Notes under the pieces: generated by a model
What the model was told of the DNA's origin: nothing
What the model saw: only the letters and a program-made list of their open reading frames with translations
Databases searched by the model: none
Shown: in pieces, positions 54,636 through 64,000 of the stretch
How positions within the stretch are numbered: position 1 is the stretch's first letter
Layout of the letters: the number at the start of each line of letters is the position of its first letter
Assembly: GCA_043228905.1 (NCBI GenBank)
Contig: JBHGNT010000002.1
Location: forward strand, 5,642,001 to 5,706,000
Reading direction: 5' to 3'
DNA from: Azolla caroliniana
Lineage: Eukaryota > Polypodiophyta
DNA length: 64,000 nt
Program-made: the position numbers and the translations under genes

Positions 54636-55490
54636 TAAATAGGTAATAGTTGTTGCTAATTTGTTAAGTCCTAGGGAGAGTAGTAGCTAATTAGTTAAGC
54701 CTTGAAAGCTAATTATCTAATTAGCTAAGCCTTCAAAGCTATAGCTAAATAGCTAAAATTTTCCAATAGTAGTAGCTAATTAGCTTAATGTTGCGAAAAA
54801 TTATAGCTAATTAGCTACGCCTTGAAAGGTGTAGCTAAATAGCTATAGTTGTACAAGAGTGATAGCTAATTAGCTAACAATGGAAAGAGTAGTAGCAAAA
54901 TAGCGATATAGTGGTAGCTAATTAGCTAACACTAGGAAGAAAGGAAGCTAAATAGCTAAGGGAGTGGTAGCTAATTAGCTAACAATGGAAAGAGTAGTAG
55001 CAAAATAACGATATAGTGGTTGTTAATTAGCTAACACTAGGAAGAAAGGAAGCTCAATAAATAGCTAAGGCAATGGTAGCTAATTAGCTAACACTAGGAA
55101 GAGTAGTAGCTAAATAACGAATATTGGGAATAGTGGTAGTGAAATAGCTAATAGCAAGAAGAGTGGTAGCTAATTAGCTAATTAGTTATTGATGTACAAG
55201 AGTAGTAGCTAATTAGCTAACACTATGGAGAGTAGTAGCTAAATAGCTAACATTAGGAAGAGTGGTAGCTAAATAGCTAATTAGTTATAGATGTACAATA
55301 GTAGTAGCTAATTAGCGAACACTGGGAAGAGTGCTAGCTAAATAGCTAATAAAAAGAAGAGTGGTAGCTAATTAGCTAATTAGTTATAGATGTGCAAGCG
55401 TAATAGCTAATTAGGTAACACTGGGAAGAGTAGTAACTAAATAGCCAACGGCAAGAAGAGTGGTCACTAGTTAGCTAATACATGCTATTG
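54636..55490 (+). repeat. TAGCTAATTAGCTA palindrome array
   Basis: About 850 bp with more than fifteen copies of TAGCTAATTAGCTA or close forms (itself a perfect palindrome), alternating with TAGCTAAATAGCTA and spacers such as ACACTAGGAAGAGTAGTAGC. Units are irregular, roughly 45-95 bp. It is noncoding. Confidence 0.9.
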
Positions 55491-55542
55491 TAGAACCTTG
55501 GGGATTAACTCACGTGCATGATGTGTCCGGTCGAGATGACGC

Positions 55543-55918
55543 TATCGTGAAGTACGAAAGCTTCACATTAAAAGTCTAGAATAAGATAAATACGTGATGA
55601 AAATAAAATAAACCTTTATAATGTTAATAACATACTATGATAATATTATACATTATATGTAAAGACAAAGAAATATATATCTATTATATTACATGGGCAA
55701 GAGAGGATTTGAGCCAATAATCCCCACCTTATGACACTCTAACCTTAACATTTAGCCTATACTAACAATTTACAAGAGATTATACGCGTTGTTTTATTTG
55801 AAGTAGTATTTTATATTCTAAACCATGTAATACACCATTACATGGGCAAAAGGGAACTTGAACCAACAACCCCAACCTTACGGGCATTCAAACCTTACCA
55901 TTTAGCATATACTTGTGA
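55543..55918 (+). repeat. truncated, inverted copy of LTR J
   Basis: Reverse complement of about 39535-39913, beginning TATCGTGAAGTACG and ending at ACTTGTGA. It carries both tRNA-like modules on the minus strand (about 55700-55760 and 55855-55915). Confidence 0.85.
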
Positions 55919-56790
55919 CATTAGTTTTTGTTGGTCTTCTAGCTTGCAGACAACTCTCATCGGAGTCCCATTCTTCTTTTTTGCATGCCTCCAAAGAGCT
56001 CCATCCTTAAGGAAATACTTGTATGCCTTTTTCCGAATTCGATGGAAGCCTTCCGTCGACCATGATTCATCTTTTTGGAGAGAACTCAAGTATTTCCCGA
56101 TCTCCACGAATTCGCCTTCGTAGTCCTCTTCTATGAAAGTAGTCAACACCCGAGCATAGGAACTTGCAAAGAAATCCAAGCCAACATCATCTTCATCAGA
56201 ATGTCGATCTTCTTCTTCGTCGTATCTCGCTCGTGATAGCATGTTTGCAACGACATTACGCTTCCCAACTACATGACGGATCTCCGGGTTGAGTGGTTTG
56301 ATATATGCAATCCAACGCAACATGGCAATATCCGGTGTATTACAACCAGATATCATACCCAAAGTTGGTAGGCAATCTGTCTCAATTATGACTTTTGCTC
56401 CAATAAGGTAATCACGATCAGATTTGATTGCCGAGACGATCCCCCATAGCTCCCTCTTCACTTGGGCATACCTTCTTTGCCTGTCACTTAACACTTTCGC
56501 GCCAAACCGAATTGCATATTGGTTGCAATCTTCATCTTCTTGGTTGATAACCCATCCAATTCCGATTGGACTAGTATCCACAGTCACGAAAATGGGCTTG
56601 CCGTATGAATAGTCCGCTTTCCGTAATGCAGGTGCCTCCATCAATAATTTCTTCAGCCTTCGGATGGCGATTGTATGCTCGCTCGTCCATTCGAACATCC
56701 GCTTCTTCTTTAGTAGACCATATAATGGCTTAGCAATGTGAGCGTAGTGTGGAATCCATATAATTTCTTCTTTGTGATGTCATGATAGTG
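55919..56790 (-). pseudogene. Gypsy L RNase H and integrase start, inverted
   Basis: Minus strand frame 55895-56698 and upstream: WIPHYAHIAKPLYGLLKKK, VTVDTSPIGIGWVINQED, RFGAKVLSDRQRRYAQVKRE, ETDCLPTLGM (RNase H), then VVGKRNVVANMLSRARYDEE and the integrase N-terminal region up to EDQQKLMS. The next part of the same protein is found on the plus strand at 56795, so this block has been inverted. The sequence is E-like. Confidence 0.82.
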
Positions 56791-56794
56791 TTTT

Positions 56795-57899
56795 TGCAGG
56801 CCATCGAGGAATATGGGCTACGTTTGTGAAGCTTAAGGAGAAATATTGGTGGTCGGGCATCTACAAAGATGTGGCAGCTTATGTGGAAACATGTAAGGAA
56901 TGTCAAATGTTTTCGAATATTCGCCATCGAGATGGACTTCATCTGACTTACCCATTGGCTATGCATTACAAGTGGATGGTGGACATAGTGATGATGCCAA
57001 TGGGACGATGGCAGATGAAGTATCTTGTGCTTGCGAGAGAGGATCTTACCAATCAAGTTGAAGGGCGAGCATTAAGAACTAAGGAGACATCATCGGTTTG
57101 CCGATTCCTTCTTGAAGATATTATTTGCAGATATGGATGCGTCGGCAAGATAGTGGCTGATAGAGGCAAGTTGGACGCCAATGAAGCTAGAGAATTCTTC
57201 TCGAGGATGGGAATCCAATTATCTCTTACCATGGCGTATAATCCGGAAGCAAATGGGAAGGTGGAACGTGGACATGGACCGATTGTGAAGGCTCTAGTGA
57301 AAGCTTGCCATGGGAAAATAGGAGAATGGCCGCATCTATTGCCATTTGCACTATGGGCTGATAGGACTACTCATAGCACGGTGACGGGATACATGCCGAC
57401 AGAGCTCATATTCGGAAAAAAGCCAATAATGCCTATAGAACAAAGTATTATTTCATGGTTTGCATTGCCATGGCAAGATGAGATAAGTAGAGAAGATCTT
57501 CTAACATTGAGGATTCGACAATTAGAGCGGAATTTGGAAGATATAGAGGTGGCTAAAGCGCGGCTAAAGAATGCAAGGCTAAAGAACAAGAAAGACTTTG
57601 ATAAACGACATCGACTTTGGCCGAGGAAAATCGTTGAAGGAGATTGGGTGCTAGTCTATGACAGTAGCCTAGATAACCATAATAGTACGGCTCGAAAATT
57701 CTCACAACGATGGTTTGGGCCATATGTGGTGAAGAAAGTGGAAGATAATGCAACATATCATTTAGTAGAACTGGATGGTACACCACTTGCCTTGCCAATT
57801 GCCGGTAAAAGAATCAAGATCTTCAAGAGAAGAGATAGAATAGAAATTGGATTCGAAGCTTTTGACGATTCAGTCTTAAGCATCGATGAAAAAGTATAG
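56795..57899 (+). CDS. Gypsy L integrase (long intact frame, N-terminus lost by inversion)
   Basis: Open from about 56795 to the stop at 57899. It begins within the zinc-binding region (AGHRGIWATFVKLKEKYWW, CKECQ). The core has WMVDIVMMP, IVADRGKLD and PEANGKVERGH (D, D, E intact), then LPFALWADRTTHSTVTGYMP and a C-terminal part with WFGPYVVKKVEDNATYHLVE. It ends SVLSIDEKV just before the stem-loop and PPT. It is closely related to Gypsy E integrase but with no stop over about 365 codons. Its own start and the rest of pol are disrupted, so it is a fragment of an originally functional gene. Confidence 0.8.
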
Positions 57900-57928
57900 T
57901 AAACAAAAATGAATCCTCACCAAAATTG

Positions 57929-57966
57929 GCACATACCGGTGGATGTGCAGGTTTGGTGGGGGCAAA
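57929..57966 (+). promoter_or_regulatory. Gypsy L stem-loop and polypurine tract
   Basis: GCACATACCGGTGGATGTGC (57929-57948), then AGGTTTGGTGGGGGCAAA up to the LTR TGTCGTGTG. The stem is as in E and F, with one loop change (A to T). Confidence 0.68.
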
Positions 57967-59662
57967 TGTCGTGTGAATCTTCACACACTATGTAAAAAAA
58001 TAATGAAATAATTATTATAGATTAGATGAGTAGTTTACTATAGAAAGATGGATATACTCAAGAGCTTCAAAACGTATTTTACTATAATGGAGAAATACAT
58101 ATTAAGTTATGTGAACATAAAGTTTGAGAAGATAGGGAAATTAGAACTATCCCACATAGATAGGAAAGTTAAGGCCCTGGCTATATAAGCACCTTGAGCT
58201 CCCTCAATTTTCATTTGTGCTAAGAGCACTTTGGCCACTTTGTCTTGAGGGATGATGGTGGCCAAATTCCCTAAAACTAGAAATTGGCCGGTAAACAAAT
58301 CCGAAAATTGGTCCGGTAAACAAATTTGGAAACCGGAACTGGCGGGCAAGTAAAACCGGAACCGGAACCGGTATGCAAACCGGAAACCGGCTGGTAAGCA
58401 AAACCGGAATCGAAAACCGGCAAGCAAACTGGAATTGGAATTGGTCGACAAGAAAAACCGGAACTGGTATGCAAACCGGAACCGGATCCGGCAAGCAAGC
58501 CGGAATCGGAAACCGGCCGGTAAGCAAAACCGGAACTGGAAACCGGCCGGTTAGCAAAACCGGAACTGGAACCGGAAAGCAAACCGGAGCCGGTACCGGA
58601 TTCGGCAAGCAAACCGGTACCGGAACCGGAAACTGGCCGGTATGCAAACAAGAAATCAGCCGGTACGCAAAACCGAGACCGGAACCGGCTACCGGACGAG
58701 GTTGGACGTGGATGGACGGAAGATTGGATCATGCAACAAACTAAAGTAAAGTGAAGAGAACTAAATTAAAGGCCATGTGGACGCAAGCAACTAAAGTTGG
58801 AGTGCATGCAAAAAGTAAAGGTCATGTGGACGGTCACATGCAACTAAACGAAAAAGCCATGCCACTAAAAATAGATGCAACTAAAAGAAAAAGCTAAGCA
58901 ACTAAAAGTAGAGGCCATGCAACAAAAAGTAGACATGCATATGATCAACGGGGAACACCATATATATTTCATTTTTTTCCTATACTTGGAAAGCTCTCTC
59001 CATATTATCTTAATTTTCTTTTCCTTCTCAACTCCCTTATCTTAGGGAAGCCATATCTCTCATAAACCCTAATCTTCCCTACGGAAGCCATAACACTCAA
59101 AAACGCTAATCTTCCCTACGGGAGCCATAATACTCATATAACCATAATCTCTTATGAAAGCCAAGAACCCTAATTTTCTTTTTTTTTCCTACACTCAAAC
59201 TCTCTCCGTATTATCTTAATTTTCTTTTCCTTCTCAACTCCCTTATCTTAGGGAAGCCATATCTCTCATAAACCCTAATCTTCCTACGGAAGCCATAACA
59301 CTAAAAAACGCTAATCTTCCCTACGGAAGCCATAACACTCAAAAACGCTAATCTTTCCTACGGAAGCCATAATACTCATATAACCATAATCTCTTATGAA
59401 AGCCAAGAACCCTAAATCTCAATGGAATCCATATCTTAGTTTCTTCTAATCTATTATTCTAGCAATCTCCTTAAGATAAAACTTTTGTAATCTCAATCTT
59501 GAGATTGATTGTAATCTTTCTTTCCCTTTATTAATGAAATTTGTGAATCTTTATCATTTTGTATTAATTGTTTAATATAAACATACGAATATGATATCTT
59601 TCGGTCGGAGGCCCTGGGGTCCTGCCTCAAAGTTCACGTATCCTCGTCGTATTTCCGCGACA
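57967..59662 (+). repeat. Gypsy L 3' LTR
   Basis: 1,696 bp, TGTCGTGTGAATC...TTTCCGCGACA. The ends fit the TGTCG...CGACA type. The partner 5' LTR is not in the window. It contains a CCGG-rich minisatellite (58265-58700) and a tandem duplication of about 200 bp (58975-59170 and 59176-59410). It ends inside element M. Confidence 0.75.
58265..58700 (+). repeat. CCGG-rich minisatellite in LTR L
   Basis: Short, irregular units built from GGAACCGG, GGCCGGTAAGC and AAAACCGGAA. Frames on both strands are open only because of the periodicity. It is rich in CCGG sites. Confidence 0.88.
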
Positions 59663-61278
59663 CCGTCCTTCTCCCTAGGTCTCACGTTGCCACGTTGGCC
59701 GAACTGCTGGGGTCTCCGGATCAATGTGAGGGTCCCATAGGACCGGTCTTCGTTTCTTCGCTTGCTGAGATCCGGGTGTCTTTTGTTTGAGTCCCTCCCG
59801 GACTCTCCTCATGTCTTCCGCGTAGTCGGGTCCCGTTTCCCGCCGCCACCAACCTTTTCTCTCGGTCTCATGTTGCCACGTTGGCCAAACTGCCGGAGTC
59901 TCTGGTTAGGTGTGGGGATCCCGTAGGACCGGACTTCCTTACACCCACTCACCTCGCCGGAAGGTTTGAGATGGTCCATAGCCACCTTGCCGGCCTCATG
60001 CCTCCTTGCCGTTCGTCGCCTCCTGTTGTCCGATCACGTTCTCCTGCCGCCACCGATCTCCCCTATAGGACTCACGCCGGCACTTGGGCCAACCGCCGGA
60101 TCGGTGTGAGTGTCTTTGTGGGACCTCCCCTTCTGGCTTCGGTTGCCCGCCTTGCCGCCGCCACCGTCCCTTACTCTAGGTCTCACGCCTCCTCTTGTCG
60201 TTGGCTGCCGGAGTCTCTAGAATCGGTGTGTGTAAGGTCACAGCTGCTCCGCTCTGCCTTTACCATTCTCTTCTGTTGGTCACGTTCACCTGCCGCCACC
60301 GTCCTTTCCTATAGGACTCATGCCGGCTCTCGGGCCGACTGCCGGATCGGTGTGAGGATCTCCGTAGACCGCCCATCCGTAGCCCTTTTCCTTCGTCCCC
60401 TCGCCGCCACCGTTCGTCACTTTAGGCCTCGCGCCGGCTCTCAGACCAACCGTCGGTTTCTGTAGAACCGGTGTGAAGGATCCTCCTCGGGCTTGCCATA
60501 TCTCTGACCCTTATCCCGGGTCTTCCTTCTTTCGTAAGTCGAGAGGGTGGCTCGCTCCACACCCTCTCCTGTGGTACCGACGTACTGTGTTCCCGACCTC
60601 TTCGTAGGCCTGCTCTCTCCCTCCCTCTCGGAATGGTTTTCCGGAAGTCCGTTCCGCCCGGTTCTCGTTCGGGTCCGTCCGTCATTCTCTGGATTGTCGG
60701 GTCCCATTCTCCTGTCGCCACAGATCTCTCCTATAGGACTCATGCTAGCACTCGGGCCGACAGCCGGATCGGTGTAAGGATCTCCGTAGAACCGGCCTTC
60801 ATTCTCCTCTTCATCCCTTGTACTTCTCCCGAACTTGTCCTTGCTCTCCTTCTCGCGCACCCGCCTCCATCTCCCATCTCTCTAGGTCTCACGTCGGCGC
60901 TCGTTACCGGCTGCCTGAGTCTCCGGATAAGACGTGGTGCTTCCGTCCTGTAACGATTTGCGGACGCTCATTCGGGGTACTGCTCCCAAGTACGTTCGGT
61001 GAGAAGCATCTGGTCTGTGATCAACCAAGCCCCGCCTGGGCTTGGTTCTCCAATATCCATAGTTTCAGTTCTGGTGCCGACCTCTCCGGACTCGTTCCGA
61101 ACCCTTGACCACTTCCCTTCCAATTCCCGACCTTTGCCCGGTCGGTCTTTCTCCCCATGTAAAAGAGGGCGGCTCGTCCCGCACCCTGTTTCGTATCGAC
61201 ACTTTCATGCCGAATCCGGCCCCGATCGAACGATCCACGACCAGATTCTGCTCCATCCGAATCGGAATGCCGATCTTC
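59663..61278 (-). pseudogene. M hinge with about nine repeats of an ET-AV motif
   Basis: Degenerate repeats of roughly 110-180 bp, each with GGTCTCACG or GGACTCACG, then a GCCGGAGTCTC-like core. On the minus strand they code peptides such as ETPAVWPTWQHETERKG, comparable with LETSAVVSENQRETGE of F and B. Frame is not kept throughout. F shows two such motifs and B three, so the number varies greatly between elements. Confidence 0.6.
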
Positions 61279-62346
61279 TCATGCCGCTCCAGTCCTCGGC
61301 CTCCTCGCAGGCCGTTTCCCATCCCTCTTCGTTGGCATCATGCTAGGACTCCTCGTCGGCGCCTTCCTTCTCTCCGGTCTCATGTCAGCACACGGGCATG
61401 ACCGCCGGAGTCTCCGGAATCCGCGTGGAGGGCTCTTCTCTGCTCTCGACCCTGTCCTCGGTCGGCAATTCTCCGCAAGTCGAGAGGGCGTTTTGTTCTG
61501 CACCCTCTCCCGTGGTACGTGGTACCGATCTTCCGCCATCTGGTGGGGCAAGACCGTCTCCCCGGTCTCAGCTTGAGGCCTCGATCTTTCCTCTTCCTCG
61601 AGCATCGCCTCGAGAGTTGCGTACGCCTCTGCAATCCTGGCCTCAACGCCGACCCTTGCCAACTCCCTTTGTCGTTCGGCCTCTTCCCGCTGTGATGGCA
61701 CGCCGTCGCGCCCCTTCCTCTTAGCCTTCTCGGCTCACTCATCATCTAGCCGTTGGCACACCCTTCCGACCTTCGACCAGTCCTCCGTAAGCCCATTCGC
61801 TCCATCATCGTCTTCGAGCTCAATCCCGATGGCTTCCCGTTCCGCTCGGTCGATCGACCTGATGAACAATAGGACTTTGTCCGCCCCCACCAAACTTTGT
61901 TCCCGCTTCGGGAGCCGAGCAAGCCGTCGCTGGAACTCTCGGAACGCCTTGGTCGCGCCCCGGTGGGTCTTTGCCGATGCTACCCACTGGTCGAAGTCGT
62001 GTCGTCCACGACTCTTCCGCCGTCCTCCGTATGCCTTCAGGAGCTCCTCTTCGAAGGCCTCCCACGAACTATGAGCCTCACGGAGCTCCTTTACTTCCGC
62101 ATGCATCCGGACAACTACGACCAGACAGAAGAACTCTAGCCTCAACGCCTCGTCTACGCCACGCTCCTCCATATCCGCGTTGTAGGCTCCCAAGTAAGAT
62201 GGGACTTTGTCCCCATTGAAACGGTCGACTCTTTCAACCACTCGCTCAACCGCTTGTTGCGCTGCTTCTCGCCTCATCACCACTCGTGCCGACTCCAACA
62301 CCACTTCGGCCACCATCACCGCGAGGTTGTCATCTTCCGACTCCAT
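61279..62346 (-). pseudogene. M gag
   Basis: Minus strand start MESEDDNLAVMVAEVV (62346), then VERVDRFNGDKVPSYLGAYN, HSSWEAFEEELLKAYGGR, FREFQRRLARLPKREQSL and IGIELEDDDGANGLTEDW. One stop near 61734 follows RLDDE; the frame goes on with a Lys/Arg/Glu-rich part (REEAERQRELARVGVEARIA). The start lies 16 nt from the primer site, as in F. There is no zinc knuckle. It is homologous to gag of F, B and E. Confidence 0.82.
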
Positions 62347-62361
62347 CCTCCCTTGCCGCCT

Positions 62362-62383
62362 TTCACGTCGGGTTCACCAAAGA
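62362..62383 (-). promoter_or_regulatory. M primer-binding site
   Basis: The minus strand reads TGGTGAACCCGACGTGAA, 4 nt after the LTR end CGCGACA. It is identical to F. Confidence 0.62.
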
Positions 62384-63054
62384 TGTCGCGTTGTTACGCA
62401 CATGCGTGGAGAAAGGCGGGACCACGAGGGTCTTGGACTAGGGAGTGACGGAGCGTAGGAACTCGTATTCACCGTTTCCGGGGCATCCCAGAAGCACACC
62501 GGAAGCAACCGAAGGGAGAGAGAGAAAGAGAGGGAGCGCGCGCTTGACACCGACTCACGCACACACACGCACACACACACAGGCTGACCCGACTCACGCC
62601 CTTATGTACAGGAAACACAGGAAAGGGGAAGCACCCGACACTAACAGAGACACGAATATACACAGACAAACGCAAATGTAAGTATTACAAGGGAAAGAAT
62701 ACAACCCCGGCTTTGAGCCAGACCAAGATAGGGTAGGTTACAACAACAGTCTGTAGCTAAGCCGCCGTTCGGGGAGCTCTCGGGATCGTCACGCGGAGCG
62801 GGGTCTTGCACAGGAGACCGAGCAGCAACAACCTTCAACAGTCCACCCACACCGTGAAGAAGAGGAAGAAGAAGTAGAAGAACTAACCCTAAATCTAACG
62901 GTATACCCTCTAACACAAAATGGGCAACCCCTCTACAAGGGACCATCCCTTCCTTTTATAGAACAAGGAGAGGGATGTCTTACAATGTGGGATAAATCCT
63001 GATTTACATGGGATTCTTCGTCCCAACTTAACTCCTATTATTCACACAATTACA
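62384..63054 (-). repeat. M 5' LTR
   Basis: 671 bp, plus strand TGTCGCGTTG...CAATTACA. It contains (AC)n and GA-rich runs near 62515-62580. Only one copy is in the window, so the outer end is inferred from TG/CA and the resumption of Gypsy I coding. Confidence 0.6.
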
Positions 63055-64000
63055 CGAGGGTGACTGCACATGGTGCACCCTGCCGATGTAGCCAATATTT
63101 CCCGGTTTCCGCCTCTGGACGAAATTCTTCACGACAACGTGATTCACAAGAATGTCGTCTATTTGGACGGCAACATGATCCACTAGAGCGAGACCCGAAA
63201 GCCACTACAAGTGAACTTCGGAAGAGGCGGGCTGAAAAAGATCGTGGAAGAGGAAGATGCAAGGCATGTGGAAGCCATGCACTATGCCGCATCGGTGGGA
63301 ATACGAGTCGGAAGAGAAAATCTAAAGACGATCAAGTCGGGAGCTGGTTTTTGGCCAACGGTATTCGAGTGTGAAAAGAAAGGAAAAATAGATTTGGAGG
63401 ATCTAAAAGATGCTGATCGGAATGTGCGACGAGTTATCGGATGGTCGGATCCAGTCGACGATAACACAAGCTTTGCGGAGGTTGTGTGACAACTATGAAG
63501 CTCTTGTTGAAGAAAGGAGGAAAAGAATCAGTGAAGAAGGTGGCACATCAAAGCGTCATAATACGAGGAATGCAGGGAAAGGACAAGCCCAACCTATGCC
63601 ACGAAAAGAGATAGGAGAAACAAGCACGAAGACCGGTGGATCGAGCCAACCTTCTCGAATGGAAGTCGATGAATCTATGAAGAAAGGAAAAGAACGAGCG
63701 GCACCAACTTACAAGCTAAGGTTGGACATAGAACAAACAATTGACTTGCGGAAGGTCCTTGAGGAGAAGGTTTTAGACAGTCATGTCGACCTTACTTTGA
63801 GAGAGCTACTTGGGATCACTAAGAAGAAGTTCCATGATACTATTGTGGACTTGATTAAGCGAAAGCTGCAACAATCGGATGAAGAAGAGGTGAAAACAAG
63901 TGCCATAACCATGGCAAGATCGGAAGAGGAGGAGGAAGAAGAAGTGATGGCGGACAACCATTACTCTCGGCCTCATTGGGCAAGAGCGACAACGGAGATG
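63055..64000 (+). pseudogene. Gypsy I gag/linker, relative of E, runs off the right edge
   Basis: Plus strand. A damaged zinc knuckle start DCTWC (about 63062), then VNFGRGGLKKIVEEEDARHV, FWPTVFECEKKGKID, and IGWSDPVDDN (63211-63489). After one frame change it continues YKLRLDIEQTIDLRKVLEEK, VDLTLRELLGITKKKFHDTI, then EEEEEEV and HYSRPHWARATTEM at the window edge. The order equals Gypsy E 13800-14605 up to just before the protease. M was inserted in its zinc knuckle region. Confidence 0.8.

Larger units (their letters stand above)
59663..63054 (-). mobile_element. element M, GC-rich gag-only Gypsy type (left part cut)
   Basis: Minus strand. 5' LTR 62384-63054, primer site 62362-62379 (TGGTGAACCCGACGTGAA), gag 61279-62346, then a long repeat-motif hinge to 59663, where the Gypsy L LTR interrupts it. 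No pol domain is seen in the 2.7 kb present. The sequence is visibly richer in G+C than all neighbours, fitting a younger copy less affected by CpG loss, or a different origin. It sits in Gypsy I. Confidence 0.78.

Noticed and set aside
54636-55490. CRISPR-like or centromeric satellite array
   Set aside because: Repeats are palindromic and irregular, spacers are short and similar to each other, and the context is plant nuclear DNA.
59881-60465. 194-codon plus-strand frame rich in Ser, Arg and Pro
   Set aside because: Antisense reading of the GC-rich repeat hinge of element M. Openness follows from low stop density in GC-rich DNA.

Overview
This window is plant nuclear DNA, about 85-90% of it transposable elements, with one host gene that can be modelled with confidence. 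The evidence for a plant is: plant-type Ty1/Copia elements primed by initiator tRNA-Met (TGGTATYARAGC next to the 5' LTRs), several Ty3/Gypsy lineages, a plant LINE-type zinc-binding remnant, and a nine-exon gene for a CAN-type staphylococcal-like nuclease with GT-AG introns. The species cannot be named; a seed plant with a large, repeat-rich genome is most likely.

Left third (2626-29881) is one nest. Copia A (minus strand, 5-bp target duplication TGTTG on both sides) holds B, a gag-only Gypsy-type element. Each LTR of B was hit by a different Copia without reverse transcriptase: C (TSD CTTCC) in the left LTR and D (TSD AACTT) in the right. C contains Gypsy E (4-bp TSD CCGT) and a solo LTR (TSD GTATG). 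E contains a poly(A)-tailed retro-insert with a 16-bp TSD. B also holds a DNA transposon whose core is a large foldback with palindromic repeats. The depth is five levels (A>B>C>E>retro-insert).

Middle (29882-38870): low-copy sequence with small repeats (two identical 147-bp copies carrying a MITE-like unit, and a 3x57-bp tandem repeat), the nuclease gene (31498-33808), a LINE zinc-binding remnant, a short tandem-repeat family and a decayed FCP1/HAD-like gene fragment.

Right part (38871-64000): a scrambled second set of elements. It holds a Gypsy (K) split by gag-only element F; two nested Copia copies (N, O) with an inverted third LTR (P); an array of the palindrome TAGCTAATTAGCTA; an internally inverted Gypsy (L) with a 1.7-kb LTR; a GC-rich gag-only element (M); and a Gypsy relative of E (I) running off the right edge.

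The most interesting signal is a Gypsy group with an autonomous branch (E, L, I) and a gag-only branch (B, F, M, part of J). Members share an 18-nt primer-binding site, a stem-loop just upstream of the polypurine tract with a compensatory base-pair change, LTR ends of the form TGTCGT...ACGACA, 4-bp target duplications (E, F) and, in four LTR families, a tRNA-like A-box/B-box module always antisense to the element. This fits a parasitic system in which gag-only elements are copied and integrated by the pol of the autonomous branch.
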